From Rhodohalobacter sp. SW132 (GTDB lineage: Bacteria > Bacteroidota > Rhodothermia > Balneolales > Balneolaceae): a stretch of 64,000 nt of DNA. Every line of letters starts with the position of its first letter. Positions within the stretch are counted from its first letter, which is position 1. Position numbers and translations under genes: made by a program. The stretch covers positions 1 through 64,000 of the forward strand of contig NZ_QUOK01000006.1 of NCBI RefSeq assembly GCF_003390325.1, in the 5' to 3' direction. Shown piece by piece: positions 27,447-36,595 of this stretch. The notes beneath the pieces were generated by a model that worked only from the letters and a program-made list of their open reading frames with translations, was not told the DNA's origin and ran no database searches.

Positions 27447-28553
27447 ATGTACACCGAAAACGACAGCCGGCTTGCCAATCAACTGTTAACCCACAGTGTA
27501 GAACTTAAAAAAGGGCAAAAAATCCTGATTCAATGTATCGGGCTGAATGCTGTGGGTCTCGTTCGGGCACTCGCTCAGCAGGTCCGGGAGATCGGCGCTC
27601 ACCCGTTTTTAAAAATCGAAGATCCCGAAATAAACCGGATGATGCTGGAAAGCGGTGACGAAGAGTATTGGAAAAGTCAGGCTGAAACCGATCAGCTGCC
27701 TTTGATGAAACAGATGGACGCGTTTATCGGGATTCGAGCATCAGAAAATATTTATGAGAATTCATCGGTCTCTAAAACTGCAAACAAAGCCTATTCCGAC
27801 CATTTTCTGAATCCTGTACATTTTGAAGAGCGGGTTAATCATACCAACTGGGCCGTTCTGCGCTATCCTTCCGCTGCCTTTGCGATGAACGCAAAAATGT
27901 CCACCGAACGCTTCCGTGATTTTTATTACGATTCATGCCTGTTCGACTACAACAAGCTGAAAGAGGCAATGAAGCCGCTCGAAAAGATGCTAAGGGCTAC
28001 AGATAAAATTCACCTGAAAGGAGAAGGCACCGACATTGAATTTTCCGTGAAAGGCCAGAACTGGATACCGTGCTACGGGAAACGAAACATCCCGGATGGC
28101 GAACTCTTCAGCTCACCGATTCTGGATTCTGTGAACGGCCACATCACCTACGCCCCTTCCGTTTACCAGGGAAAACCGTTCGAATTTGTTAAGCTTGTGG
28201 TGGAAAATGGGGTTGTTACTGATTTCGATTCATCCAATAACAGCGCGCTTGAAGAAATTCTTGCCACCGATGAGGGCGCGCGCCGGTTTGGTGAATTCAG
28301 TTTTGGCCTGAACCCGATCATCAAAAACCCGATGTACGATATTCTGTTTGATGAAAAGATTACCGGGTCAAACCACCTCACTCTTGGTAAAGATTATGAA
28401 ATTGCTCCTAACGGCAATGAGAGCGCCATTCACTGGGATCTTGTGTGCATTGGAGCAGATGTCTACTTTGATGGTGAGTTAATAAGAAAAGGACGGGAAT
28501 TTGTGAAAGACGAGCTGAAAGTGCTGAATCCCGGGGAACTGTTGCATGAATAA
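27447..28553 (+). CDS. M29 family aminopeptidase
   Basis: The 368-residue protein fits the M29 (AmpS/PepS/aminopeptidase T) family: MYTENDSRLANQLLTHSVELKKGQ at the N-terminus, then NIPDGELFSSP with a metal-binding Glu, GEFSFGLNP, HLTLGKDYE and SAIHWDLVC, which supply the dinuclear metal ligands. These are cytoplasmic broad-specificity aminopeptidases. No signal peptide is visible. It stands alone between the glp terminator and the DUF1761 gene. Confidence 0.9.
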   Translation: MYTENDSRLANQLLTHSVELKKGQKILIQCIGLNAVGLVRALAQQVREIGAHPFLKIEDPEINRMMLESGDEEYWKSQAETDQLPLMKQMDAFIGIRASENIYENSSVSKTANKAYSDHFLNPVHFEERVNHTNWAVLRYPSAAFAMNAKMSTERFRDFYYDSCLFDYNKLKEAMKPLEKMLRATDKIHLKGEGTDIEFSVKGQNWIPCYGKRNIPDGELFSSPILDSVNGHITYAPSVYQGKPFEFVKLVVENGVVTDFDSSNNSALEEILATDEGARRFGEFSFGLNPIIKNPMYDILFDEKITGSNHLTLGKDYEIAPNGNESAIHWDLVCIGADVYFDGELIRKGREFVKDELKVLNPGELLHE

Positions 28554-28635
28554 TAACTTCTGATTCCAGATGCTGTTGCATTTCTACTGCCGGTTCTGTA
28601 AATAGGGTGAATAACATTCACGAACCCAATCAGTT

Positions 28636-29049
28636 ATGGAAGACCTGCTCTTTTCCGTTAACTGGCTTGCAGTACTTACCGCCACGTTACTCTACTTTAT
28701 TCTCGGTGCTCTCTGGTACAGCCCGGTTTTGTTTGCCAGCATCTGGATGAAATTGCGAAACCTGAACGAAGAAGATATCGGTGATCCCAATCCGGTGATT
28801 TTTCTCTACTCTTTTTTGCTTCAGTTTATAGCCGTTGCATCTCTGGCTATCTTTTTTACTGGAATGAATATTCACACTCCAGTGCACGGAATCATAGCCG
28901 GATTTGGCGCTGGTGCCGGTATTCTTTTTACACTTGCAGGTACGACCGGAATTTTTTCTGATACACCAATAAAGCTCCATTTTATCGATAACGGTTATCA
29001 TGTAATAGGCCTCACTCTTTCGGGATTGATTCTTGGCTGGTGGGTGTGA
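28636..29049 (+). CDS. DUF1761 membrane protein
   Basis: The 137-residue protein has four hydrophobic segments and the DUF1761 opening NWLAVLTATLLYFILGALWYSP followed by FASIWMK, then FLLQFIAVASLAIF and a final GYHVIGLTLSGLILGWW. The family is widespread and of unknown function. It lies 82 bases after the aminopeptidase and 33 bases before the next small gene. Confidence 0.87.
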   Translation: MEDLLFSVNWLAVLTATLLYFILGALWYSPVLFASIWMKLRNLNEEDIGDPNPVIFLYSFLLQFIAVASLAIFFTGMNIHTPVHGIIAGFGAGAGILFTLAGTTGIFSDTPIKLHFIDNGYHVIGLTLSGLILGWWV

Positions 29050-29082
29050 TATCGCAATAATTCAGAATAGAACCTCACTGAT

Positions 29083-29601
29083 TTGATTTTACCTTTTAAA
29101 AAAACATCCGTCTATGCCGGGTTAGGCAGTACCTCCGGGATTATAAAGTTCGAAAACAGAACTCTTCAGATTGAATACCAGACGATTGATGAGCTATTCA
29201 AATATTTTAAATCCGAAGCCCGGCAGGTTACCTTTCAACTCTCTGATATTGAATCAGTTGAAATGAAGAGCGGCTGGTTCAGTTATAAGTTATTTATAGA
29301 TGTAAGAAGCCTGAAAGCGCTTGACAAATTTCCTGCTGTAAAGGGAAACCGAATAAAATTAAAAGTTTCACGGACCCACAGGGAAAAGCTCAAATCCCTA
29401 AAAAGTTCACTCTCGCTTGCAATTTCCGAACACAAGCTGGATCAGCTCGACAGTCATTCGGATGAGTATGAGTATGAGAATGAATCATTAAAAAATACCG
29501 CCCGGACAGATGGAAATCAGGGTCAACGCTCTGGCAGATCTGATCAGAAAACCCGGGGCGGCCTGCAAAATGCACTGGAGAAAAGAGATCAGCTAAAATA
29601 G
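29083..29601 (+). CDS. Uncharacterised protein with a possible PH/GRAM-like N-terminal domain
   Basis: The 172-residue protein is not recognised. Residues 10-105 look like a small beta-rich domain (IIKFENRTLQIEYQT, FQLSDIESVEMKSGWFSYKLF, NRIKLKVSRTHRE) similar in pattern to PH/GRAM domains. The last ~60 residues are polar and low-complexity (Asp/Glu/Ser/Arg/Gln rich) and probably disordered. The start is a TTG (29083); no ATG precedes the conserved-looking part. It follows the DUF1761 gene by 33 bases, perhaps in one transcript. Confidence 0.55.
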   Translation: MILPFKKTSVYAGLGSTSGIIKFENRTLQIEYQTIDELFKYFKSEARQVTFQLSDIESVEMKSGWFSYKLFIDVRSLKALDKFPAVKGNRIKLKVSRTHREKLKSLKSSLSLAISEHKLDQLDSHSDEYEYENESLKNTARTDGNQGQRSGRSDQKTRGGLQNALEKRDQLK

Positions 29602-30036
29602 GTAAATCGATTTCTAATCTCACTTGCACCCTTTTCACCTGCAAAGCATCAGTTCGTAAGAATGGCAACATTTTCGGCCCATATTATTGATTTACTCTCA
29701 ATTCCCGCCTCTTTCTTGTCGTAATCTTGGTTCATCTACCAAATAATTATCAGCAGAACGCTAAATTATCAGCTGATCGGCACATGAATAAATGCATGTA
29801 ATCATGTGCAAAAACATTGCCCCTATATCAAAAAACCGCTTACAGGTCAACTAAATAGAATTCATGACTCTATACTTTAACACAAAAATGCATACTGTAT
29901 CATAAAAGTATTTTTTATTGGAATTGTACACCAGCTTTATTTTGTTAACTCGTAACGTCATTATAATTAAGCTTTTGATAAATATTTTAAGATGGAATAC
30001 TCCATCACGTTTCGACATTAACCGTAACGAACACAA
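29602..30036. promoter_or_regulatory. AT-rich upstream region of the TonB-dependent receptor gene
   Basis: No gene is visible in these ~430 bases. They hold an inverted pair GCACATGA/TCATGTGC (29780-29787, 29802-29809) and two direct copies of AATTATCAGC 19 bases apart (29745, 29764). Either could be a regulator site for the receptor gene; the regulator is unknown. Confidence 0.4.
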
Positions 30037-32835
30037 ATGTATATGGAAACACGAATACCAATTTTAAAATCAGCTCTTCTTAAACTTCTGGAAACTACAA
30101 TTTCGGTAGTGATACTTTTGCTGCTTGCCATACCACAGCTTCATGCTCAAAATACAGGTACTGTTCAGGGGGTTGTGTATGATACCGAAAATAACCCTCT
30201 TCCCGGAGCAAATGTTTTGCTTCAGGGAACGCAGATAGGAACCTCTACGAACCCTGATGGAGAATATGAGCTTACTGCCTCGCCGGGTGATTACACACTA
30301 CAGGTTAGCTTTTTAGGATTTCAAACCACACGTGAGGCCATTACGATTGCCGCTGGCCAGGTTGTAACGGTTGATATTACCATGCAAAGCAGTGTGGTTG
30401 GCACAGATGAAGTAGTGGTGCTTGGAACCCGGCGTGAAGGACGAACCATCACGCAATCTCCTGTTCCTGTTGATGTGATTTCTGCTCAGGAAGTACAGGC
30501 TTCGGGTTTTACACAAACTACTCAGATTATACGGTCGCTGATACCGTCATTTAATTCACCTGAATCATCGATTACAGATGGTACAGACCACGTTCGACCC
30601 GCCACACTCCGGGGACTTGGACCTGATCAAACCCTCGTATTGGTTAATGGTAAAAGAAGACATACATCAGCCATTTTACATGTAAACGGTTCCGTTGGCC
30701 GTGGTTCAACAGGAGTTGACCTGAATGCCATCCCCGCGAATATGATCGAAAGAATTGAAGTCCTGCGGGATGGAGCGGCTGCACAATATGGATCGGACGC
30801 TATAGCCGGAGTAATCAACATTATTTTGAAAGACAGGCAGGGTCTTGATGCATCACTGAGTTATGGTCAGCATGTCAGCTATGAAGAGCGCGGATATGCC
30901 CCAAACCAGGCGCTGGCTCCCGGTGAATCAACGGCTGGTTTTCAGGATTCGCCTTACTATCCCGGAGTTGAAGATGTGTGGAGACTTGATGGTAAAACCA
31001 CAAATCTGCATGTCGGATATGGATTTGAACTGCCCAACAACGGGTCACTTTACGTTGCAGGTCAGTATCGCGACCGCGGGCGTACAAACCGTTCAGGATT
31101 GGATCCAAGACCGAACTATTTTGAACTCGCTGATGGAAGCCCTGATCCGCGAGAGGAAACTTTCGACCGTAACAACCACAGATACGGCCAGGGCGAATTG
31201 CTCGATATTAGCGGATTCTTTAATGGCGAAATGGACATCACTGACAATTCCCGCTTTTATGCTTTTGGCGGTGCCAGTTTCCGTGAAGGTGAAACCGGCG
31301 GATTCTACAGACGAGGCCTGGATGACCGGACACTTCGAGCCTACTACCCGGACGGATTTTTACCTCTCATCAGTTCCGATATATATGACGGATCTGTTGG
31401 AGCCGGTTTTAAAGGACGCACAGGCTCATGGAATTACGATTTGAGCCAAACCTACGGCCACAACGCAATTCGATACGGTGTAAAAAATACGGTGAATACA
31501 TCCATGGGGGTTGGAAGCCCGACTCGTTTCCATGCCGGAACACTTTCTTTTGATCAGGCTACTACCAATTTCGATTTGGTACGAACCGTAGATATCGGGT
31601 TTGCCGAGGAATTGAGTATCGCCATGGGTGCCGAGTATCGGTATGAACTCTATCGGTTGATCCGGGGCGATGCCGAATCCTATACCGATGGCGGTGTACC
31701 GATCCAGGATGGTCCGAATGAAGGAAGTCCGGCAGCAACCGGTTCCCAGGTATTTCCGGGGTTCTCACCTGCAAATGAACAAAACGAAGCCCGATACTCC
31801 GGTGCTCTGTATATCGACCTGGAGACCAATATTACCACACCCTGGACACTCGGAATTGCCGGCCGCCTCGAAAGCTACAGTGATTTTGGAAATGTGGCCA
31901 CCGGGAAGATAGCTACCCGCTATGAACTGTTTGACGGTTTTGCTCTCCGGGGTGCAGCCAGCACAGGATTCAGGGCTCCATCTCTTGCCCAATCGTATTT
32001 CTCATCTATTGCCACGGTATTTATTGATGGCACACCGTTCGAGGTTGGAACTTTCCCGGTAACCTCTCCGGCTGCACGTGCGCTGGGTGCGGAAGACCTG
32101 GAAGCAGAGACATCTGTGAACCTCAGTGGTGGATTTACATTCGAGCGCGGCAACTTTTCGCTGTCAGCCGATGCCTACAGAATTACGATTGAAGACCGTG
32201 TGGTATTCACGGAGAACTTTACTGGTGAGGGAATTGCCAATTTCCTGCAGGGACAGGGCATCAACGCAACCGGTGGACGTTTCTTCACGAATGCTGTAGA
32301 TACCGAAACCAATGGTATTGATGTTACGGCACGTTATGGATTTAACATCAATCCTGATTCTCAGCTTAGATTTACGGTAGGATTAAACTACAACGAGACT
32401 GAAATCACCAACCCGGATGAAATTGAAACGCCTGCAAATCTTGAAGGCCTCACTGATGAGCCCCTGTTTGGCAGAGTTGAGATTGGACGGTTTGAAGTTG
32501 GACAGCCGAGTTCAAACATCAATTTTATGGCTAATTACACAACCGGTCCCTGGGGATTGATGGTCCGGGCAGTCCGGTATGGTGAGATTGAAGTTCGAAG
32601 AACAGATCCGAATGAAGATCAAGTGTACAGCAGCCTTTTTTCAACGGATGTTGAATTTGGATATAGCTTTTCCGAAAACGTCCGACTCACACTTGGCGCC
32701 AATAATATACTTGACCAATATCCCGATAAAACGTTCCAGGGAAGTAGCTTTAACGGAATCTTTCAGTACTCAGGTTTCTCCCCTTCAGGATTTGGCGGAC
32801 GCTATCTCTATTCGAGAGTAACGCTGAATTTCTGA
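30037..32835 (+). CDS. TonB-dependent outer-membrane receptor with carboxypeptidase-like N-terminal domain
   Basis: The 932-residue protein has a signal peptide (ends near LHAQ, residue 38), a CarboxypepD_reg-like domain (about 42-120, VQGVVYDTENNPLPGANVLLQGT), a plug domain (about 140-260, with RGLGPDQTLVLVNGKRRH and ERIEVLRDGAAAQYGSDAIAG) and a long beta barrel ending in aromatic Phe (YSRVTLNF). It is a typical TonB-dependent receptor, not SusC-type, and no SusD partner follows. RGLGPDQTLVLVNGKRR receptors are often of the vitamin B12/siderophore-like class; the ligand is unknown. An in-frame ATG at 30043 is an equal start. Confidence 0.9.
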   Translation: MYMETRIPILKSALLKLLETTISVVILLLLAIPQLHAQNTGTVQGVVYDTENNPLPGANVLLQGTQIGTSTNPDGEYELTASPGDYTLQVSFLGFQTTREAITIAAGQVVTVDITMQSSVVGTDEVVVLGTRREGRTITQSPVPVDVISAQEVQASGFTQTTQIIRSLIPSFNSPESSITDGTDHVRPATLRGLGPDQTLVLVNGKRRHTSAILHVNGSVGRGSTGVDLNAIPANMIERIEVLRDGAAAQYGSDAIAGVINIILKDRQGLDASLSYGQHVSYEERGYAPNQALAPGESTAGFQDSPYYPGVEDVWRLDGKTTNLHVGYGFELPNNGSLYVAGQYRDRGRTNRSGLDPRPNYFELADGSPDPREETFDRNNHRYGQGELLDISGFFNGEMDITDNSRFYAFGGASFREGETGGFYRRGLDDRTLRAYYPDGFLPLISSDIYDGSVGAGFKGRTGSWNYDLSQTYGHNAIRYGVKNTVNTSMGVGSPTRFHAGTLSFDQATTNFDLVRTVDIGFAEELSIAMGAEYRYELYRLIRGDAESYTDGGVPIQDGPNEGSPAATGSQVFPGFSPANEQNEARYSGALYIDLETNITTPWTLGIAGRLESYSDFGNVATGKIATRYELFDGFALRGAASTGFRAPSLAQSYFSSIATVFIDGTPFEVGTFPVTSPAARALGAEDLEAETSVNLSGGFTFERGNFSLSADAYRITIEDRVVFTENFTGEGIANFLQGQGINATGGRFFTNAVDTETNGIDVTARYGFNINPDSQLRFTVGLNYNETEITNPDEIETPANLEGLTDEPLFGRVEIGRFEVGQPSSNINFMANYTTGPWGLMVRAVRYGEIEVRRTDPNEDQVYSSLFSTDVEFGYSFSENVRLTLGANNILDQYPDKTFQGSSFNGIFQYSGFSPSGFGGRYLYSRVTLNF

Positions 32836-32860
32836 TCATAAAATCCATTACAAATTACAT

Positions 32861-33127
32861 TGAACTACCTCGGGGCAGAGCCCGCGAGGTATCAAATAAG
32901 AACCCTTAACTTTTTGGTCAATACAAAGCTTACTTTTGGAGTGTCCCCCTTTGAAGGGGGCAATGGGGGATGATTTGTAGAGTTTTGAGACCATAAAAAT
33001 TGTTAATTTACTTGAATCAACGCCTACTGGATCATCCCCCAGCTCACTCCGTTCGCTTCCCCCCTTCAAAGGGGGACTTTTATCTTTTTCCGACCCAGAG
33101 GGTCGGGGAATTAAACAACTTATGAAT
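32861..33127. repeat. Hairpin-rich ~265-bp repeat, copy A
   Basis: This block shares its order of motifs with 42859-43111: GAACTACC then a GGGC...GAGGT hairpin, CCTTAACTTTTTGGTCAAT, CCCCCTTTGAAGGGGG, CAATGGGGGATGA, then CATCCCCCAGCTC, TCCGTTCGCTTCCCC, GAAGGGGGACTTT-type segment and a CCGACCC/GGGTCGG hairpin before AATTAAAC. The CCCCCTTTGAAGGGGG block at 32945-32960 is repeated in inverse near 33060-33075. No coding potential. The copy lies just downstream of the galactan operon. Confidence 0.85.
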
Positions 33128-33128
33128 T

Positions 33129-33163
33129 AAAAAGCCCCGCGGATCACTCCCGGGGCTTTTTTT
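33129..33163. terminator. Terminator after the TonB-dependent receptor gene
   Basis: AAAAAGCCCCG (33129-33139) and CGGGGCTTTTT (33151-33161) form a perfect stem with T7. With A- and T-runs on both sides it may serve both the receptor gene and the converging galactan operon. Confidence 0.8.
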
Positions 33164-33407
33164 ATGGATGAAATTTGTTGCTGAACAAACAAGCCAGAGT
33201 TGCACATCTTGATACGCGAGGCAGCGACGACGCGCTACACGTACCTGCCAGTTGGTGAAACGGTACCGGCAAATGCCGGAACCCTCAATAATTCTACAGT
33301 TCATCATCACGCAGTTCGTGATACTCAACCGCTCCATATACCAGCAAGGGAACTTCATACTAATCAAATTGATGCGCGGGTCAGCAACTCCGCGTTACAT
33401 ACAGATT
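33164..33407. other. Short intergenic stretch, no gene called
   Basis: About 240 bases between the terminator and the DUF1080 stop. A 95-codon minus-strand frame spans this stretch and runs into the repeat and terminator; it has a cysteine- and arginine-rich composition and no domain, so it is not called. Confidence 0.5.
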
Positions 33408-34271
33408 TCAATCCTCGCAACTATACGGATCATGCTTCACGTAGTAATCTTTGTAGTTGGATGCGTTCTCATCCATACACCCTTCCAGGTTCAGTACACG
33501 GACTGACCGGATATCGGTGGGATGGCTCTCACCCTGCAGTGCAAAATAACCGCCGCTGATTCGCTGACCGTTATCAAGCTGTGGTCTCGAGTATTCAAAA
33601 ATCACTTCATCATTTACAATATGCTGGATTTTCTCACTTCCGTGTGCCACAAGTTCGGCTGTAACCCACTGATCTCCATGTTGTGTTGGGCCGTCTGCTC
33701 CAATGCAGTGATCCGTTACCAGTTCACCATCCACCACAACATGAGTTCCCGGAGTGCAGATACTTCCGTTTGGTCGATCTTCTTCCCCGTCACCACCCAG
33801 TAACTGAAACTCAATAGAGTCGGGAAAGTCCTGGTCTAATTCCATACTCTCCGCAGACTGTGAATGAAACATAATTCCATTATTCATAAACGCCCAACCG
33901 GGCCCATTTGGCGCCTGTTCTCCCACAAACCGGTATTCCACGATAAGCCTGTAGTATGAAAACGGTTCTTCATAAAAGATGTGGCCAAACTGCCCCTCAA
34001 ACTGATCATATTCGTCATAACGAACCTTCATCAGACCGTCTTCAACCCGGAAGGTATTCGCGTAATTTTCATTTAGCTCATATCCGGTAATTTTAAAATC
34101 CCATCCGTCGAGATTTTCACCGTTAAAGAGCTCTACCCATTCCTCTGAATCGGCATTGCTGTTATCTGATAAATTGTTGGATGACGTATCAGTACAGGAG
34201 ACCATCAATGACAAAATCAGGCCCGCAAAAAGCAGAAATTTCAGTTGTAATTTGCTGGTAGATATAAACAT
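33408..34271 (-). CDS. DUF1080 (3-keto-disaccharide hydrolase domain) lipoprotein
   Basis: The 287-residue protein is a lipoprotein with lipobox LMVSC (Cys26). Residues 43-265 form a DUF1080 jelly-roll domain beginning EWVELFNGENLDGWDFKI, with NNGIMFHSQ and DSIEFQLLGGDGEE as in the family. Some DUF1080 proteins hydrolyse 3-keto-glycosides. The last ~24 residues (GCMDENASNYKDYY and a final PYSC) resemble the Cys-Asp-Asn repeat found at the ends of secreted Bacteroidota proteins. It is the last gene of the galactan/galactose operon, 11 bases after galT. The link to galactan is by position only. Confidence 0.83.
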   Translation of the reverse strand: MFISTSKLQLKFLLFAGLILSLMVSCTDTSSNNLSDNSNADSEEWVELFNGENLDGWDFKITGYELNENYANTFRVEDGLMKVRYDEYDQFEGQFGHIFYEEPFSYYRLIVEYRFVGEQAPNGPGWAFMNNGIMFHSQSAESMELDQDFPDSIEFQLLGGDGEEDRPNGSICTPGTHVVVDGELVTDHCIGADGPTQHGDQWVTAELVAHGSEKIQHIVNDEVIFEYSRPQLDNGQRISGGYFALQGESHPTDIRSVRVLNLEGCMDENASNYKDYYVKHDPYSCED

Positions 34272-34282
34272 AACATTCTTAT

Positions 34283-35338
34283 TTAGTGGTTGTGATTGGT
34301 TTCTATGTAGTGAGTATACGATTTTTGACGAAGAAGCTCTGCTGCCGTTTCCGCAGTAATATCACGCTGTGAATTGCCGAGCATTTCGTAGCCGACCCTG
34401 AATTTTTTCACCGTGGCAGATCGAAGCAGCGGCGGATAAAAGTGCATGTGAAAATGCCACTCCGGATGCTCCTCTCCATCCGTTGGCGCAGGGTGAAAAC
34501 CGGCCGAATAAGGGAATGAAATATTAAAAATATTATCGTATTTGGTGGTAATTTTTTTGATGATATCTGCCAGGGATGACTTTTCATCATCGGTCATATC
34601 TGTAAACCTGCCGAACGGCCGGCGGCTCACCAGCAGCGTTTCAAATGGCCAGAACGCCCAAAATGGCACGACGACCACGAAATGATCATTTTGTGTGACG
34701 ATCCGATCTTTCTCCTCCAGTTCAAGCTCCAGGTAATCACCCAGCAGTGTAGTGCCATGTTTTTGATAGTAGTATGACTGCTGGCGCAACTCTTTGGCAG
34801 GCTCTTCAGGAATCGTTTCCTGCGCCCAAATCTGACCGTGGGGATGCGGATTACTGCATCCCATCATTTCCCCTTTATTCTCAAAAATCTGAACGTAGTT
34901 GATAAATGGTTTTGAGCCCAGCTCGTGGTATTCATCCACCCAAAGATCCACAACTTTTCGGATGTGATCGACCTCCATTTCCGGCAAGGTTTTATCATGC
35001 CGGGGGGAGAAACAGATCACCCTGCAGATTCCTTTTTCAGTGCTTGCTACCAGCAGGTCCTTCTCGTTCATCTCCACGGAATCTGTTTCAGGGAGAAGAG
35101 CGCTGAAATCGTTGGTAAATGCAAACGTGGTGCTGTACTCAGGATTTTTTACTCCCCCCGCCCTTTCGTTGCCGGGACAGAGATAACACGTCTCATCATA
35201 TTTCGGTTTATCGGGAAAGGCGATATCTTCCTGCTGCCCCTGCCACGGACGTTGATTTCGCTTTGCAGAAACCTGGACCCACTCCCCGGTCAGGATGTTT
35301 CGCCGCCGGTGCGGTTGTTCGTTAAAATTAATCGACAT
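34283..35338 (-). CDS. galT: Galactose-1-phosphate uridylyltransferase
   Basis: The 351-residue protein carries [29 protein letters not shown] at its N-terminus in pieces typical of GalT, zinc-ligand CYLCPGN near 51-57, and the active-site [11 protein letters not shown] near 160-170, where the second His is the uridylylated nucleophile. The C-terminal [20 protein letters not shown] also matches. It exchanges UMP between UDP-glucose and galactose-1-phosphate in the Leloir pathway. It follows galK by 8 bases. No galE or galM is in the window. Confidence 0.96.
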   Translation of the reverse strand: MSINFNEQPHRRRNILTGEWVQVSAKRNQRPWQGQQEDIAFPDKPKYDETCYLCPGNERAGGVKNPEYSTTFAFTNDFSALLPETDSVEMNEKDLLVASTEKGICRVICFSPRHDKTLPEMEVDHIRKVVDLWVDEYHELGSKPFINYVQIFENKGEMMGCSNPHPHGQIWAQETIPEEPAKELRQQSYYYQKHGTTLLGDYLELELEEKDRIVTQNDHFVVVVPFWAFWPFETLLVSRRPFGRFTDMTDDEKSSLADIIKKITTKYDNIFNISFPYSAGFHPAPTDGEEHPEWHFHMHFYPPLLRSATVKKFRVGYEMLGNSQRDITAETAAELLRQKSYTHYIETNHNH

Positions 35339-35346
35339 TATTTAGC

Positions 35347-36525
35347 TCACCCCATTTGTTTTTTACCGATCAGGGCTGCTCCCTCACCGATTTTTGCCAC
35401 ATAAAACTCTACAGTGGTTTCAACCTTCTTTTTATACTCTTTTCTGATATGCTCTTTCACCCGATCGAGAGCGTGCTCATCTACAAGGTTGATGGTACAT
35501 CCGCCAAAGCCGCCGCCCATCATCCGGCTGCCGTACACTTCGTCCAGTTCAATTGTCGATTCTACAAGCAAATCGAGTTCCCTGCAGCTCACTTCATATA
35601 GATCTCTCAGACCTTCATGGGAACGGTACATCAGTTCGCCGAACGGTTCAATTTCATCCGCAAGAAGATGGTTGCAGGCGTCCAGAACTCTTTGGTTTTC
35701 ATCCAGAACATATCGGCACCGGTTGTAAACCACGCCGGATAATTTGTCGCGATAGTTTTCGAGAAGTGAGTGGCTCACATCTCTTAGATTTCTGATGGAA
35801 GGGTCAAATTCACGCAGTATACTTGCGCCCTCCTCGCATTGCTGCCGCCGCACATTATATTCTGATGAGGCCAGTTCGCGCCGGATTTTGGTATCGCACA
35901 ACAGAATACAGATATCCTCCCGCTTGAATGGATAATGGGAATATTCAAGCGATCTGCAATCGAGGCGGATAACACTGTTTTCCATCCCGTGAAGATTTGC
36001 AAACTGATCCATAATCCCGCATTGAACTCCAACAAATTGATTTTCAGCCTGCTGACCCACTTTTGCCATCTCCAGGGTCGACAAATCAAGACTGAAGAGT
36101 TCATTCAAACCGGTTAAAATACCGCCTTCCAATGCAGCGGAGGATGAGAGTCCCGCCCCGATGGGAATATCACCTCCAAAAAGGCAGTCGAATCCGCCTA
36201 TAGAAAAAGATCTTTTTTCAAGCTGATCAACAACGCCAAGAATATAATCAGGCCATCCCCTGCCCGATTTCTGGAACGGTCCCGGGAATTTGGCTTCAAA
36301 ATAAGGGTGATCCATATCCACAGCGAACATCCGGATAGAGTTGAGCCCGTTTGGTGCCATTGCAAGGATAATTTTCTTGTCGATTGCAGCGGGGAGTACA
36401 AAACCGTCGTTGTAATCGGTATGCTCACCTATCAGGTTTACACGGGCCGGTGATTCTACTACAACCGGCTCACTGTCGAACCGGTTTCTGAACTCTTCTT
36501 CTATGTTTTTTGAGTTTAAATGCAT
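35347..36525 (-). CDS. galK: Galactokinase
   Basis: The 392-residue protein has the GHMP-kinase galactokinase signature ESPARVNLIGEHTDYNDGFVLP near 23-45 in pieces, the ATP-binding GAGLSSSAALEGG near 122-134 and the C-terminal MMGGGFGGCTI. GalK phosphorylates galactose at C1. It lies 70 bases after the SSS symporter gene and 8 before galT, giving transport, kinase and transferase in transcription order. Confidence 0.96.
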   Translation of the reverse strand: MHLNSKNIEEEFRNRFDSEPVVVESPARVNLIGEHTDYNDGFVLPAAIDKKIILAMAPNGLNSIRMFAVDMDHPYFEAKFPGPFQKSGRGWPDYILGVVDQLEKRSFSIGGFDCLFGGDIPIGAGLSSSAALEGGILTGLNELFSLDLSTLEMAKVGQQAENQFVGVQCGIMDQFANLHGMENSVIRLDCRSLEYSHYPFKREDICILLCDTKIRRELASSEYNVRRQQCEEGASILREFDPSIRNLRDVSHSLLENYRDKLSGVVYNRCRYVLDENQRVLDACNHLLADEIEPFGELMYRSHEGLRDLYEVSCRELDLLVESTIELDEVYGSRMMGGGFGGCTINLVDEHALDRVKEHIRKEYKKKVETTVEFYVAKIGEGAALIGKKQMG

Positions 36526-36595
36526 CTGAAAATCTCAGGGCTGGATTGTCCCCGGCTGCTTGGGGTGATTTGGGTTAAGCCATTTTTCAGCTGGG

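Noticed and set aside
33080-33367. 95-codon minus-strand frame
   Set aside because: It overlaps the copy-A repeat and the terminator; composition is unlike the neighbours.
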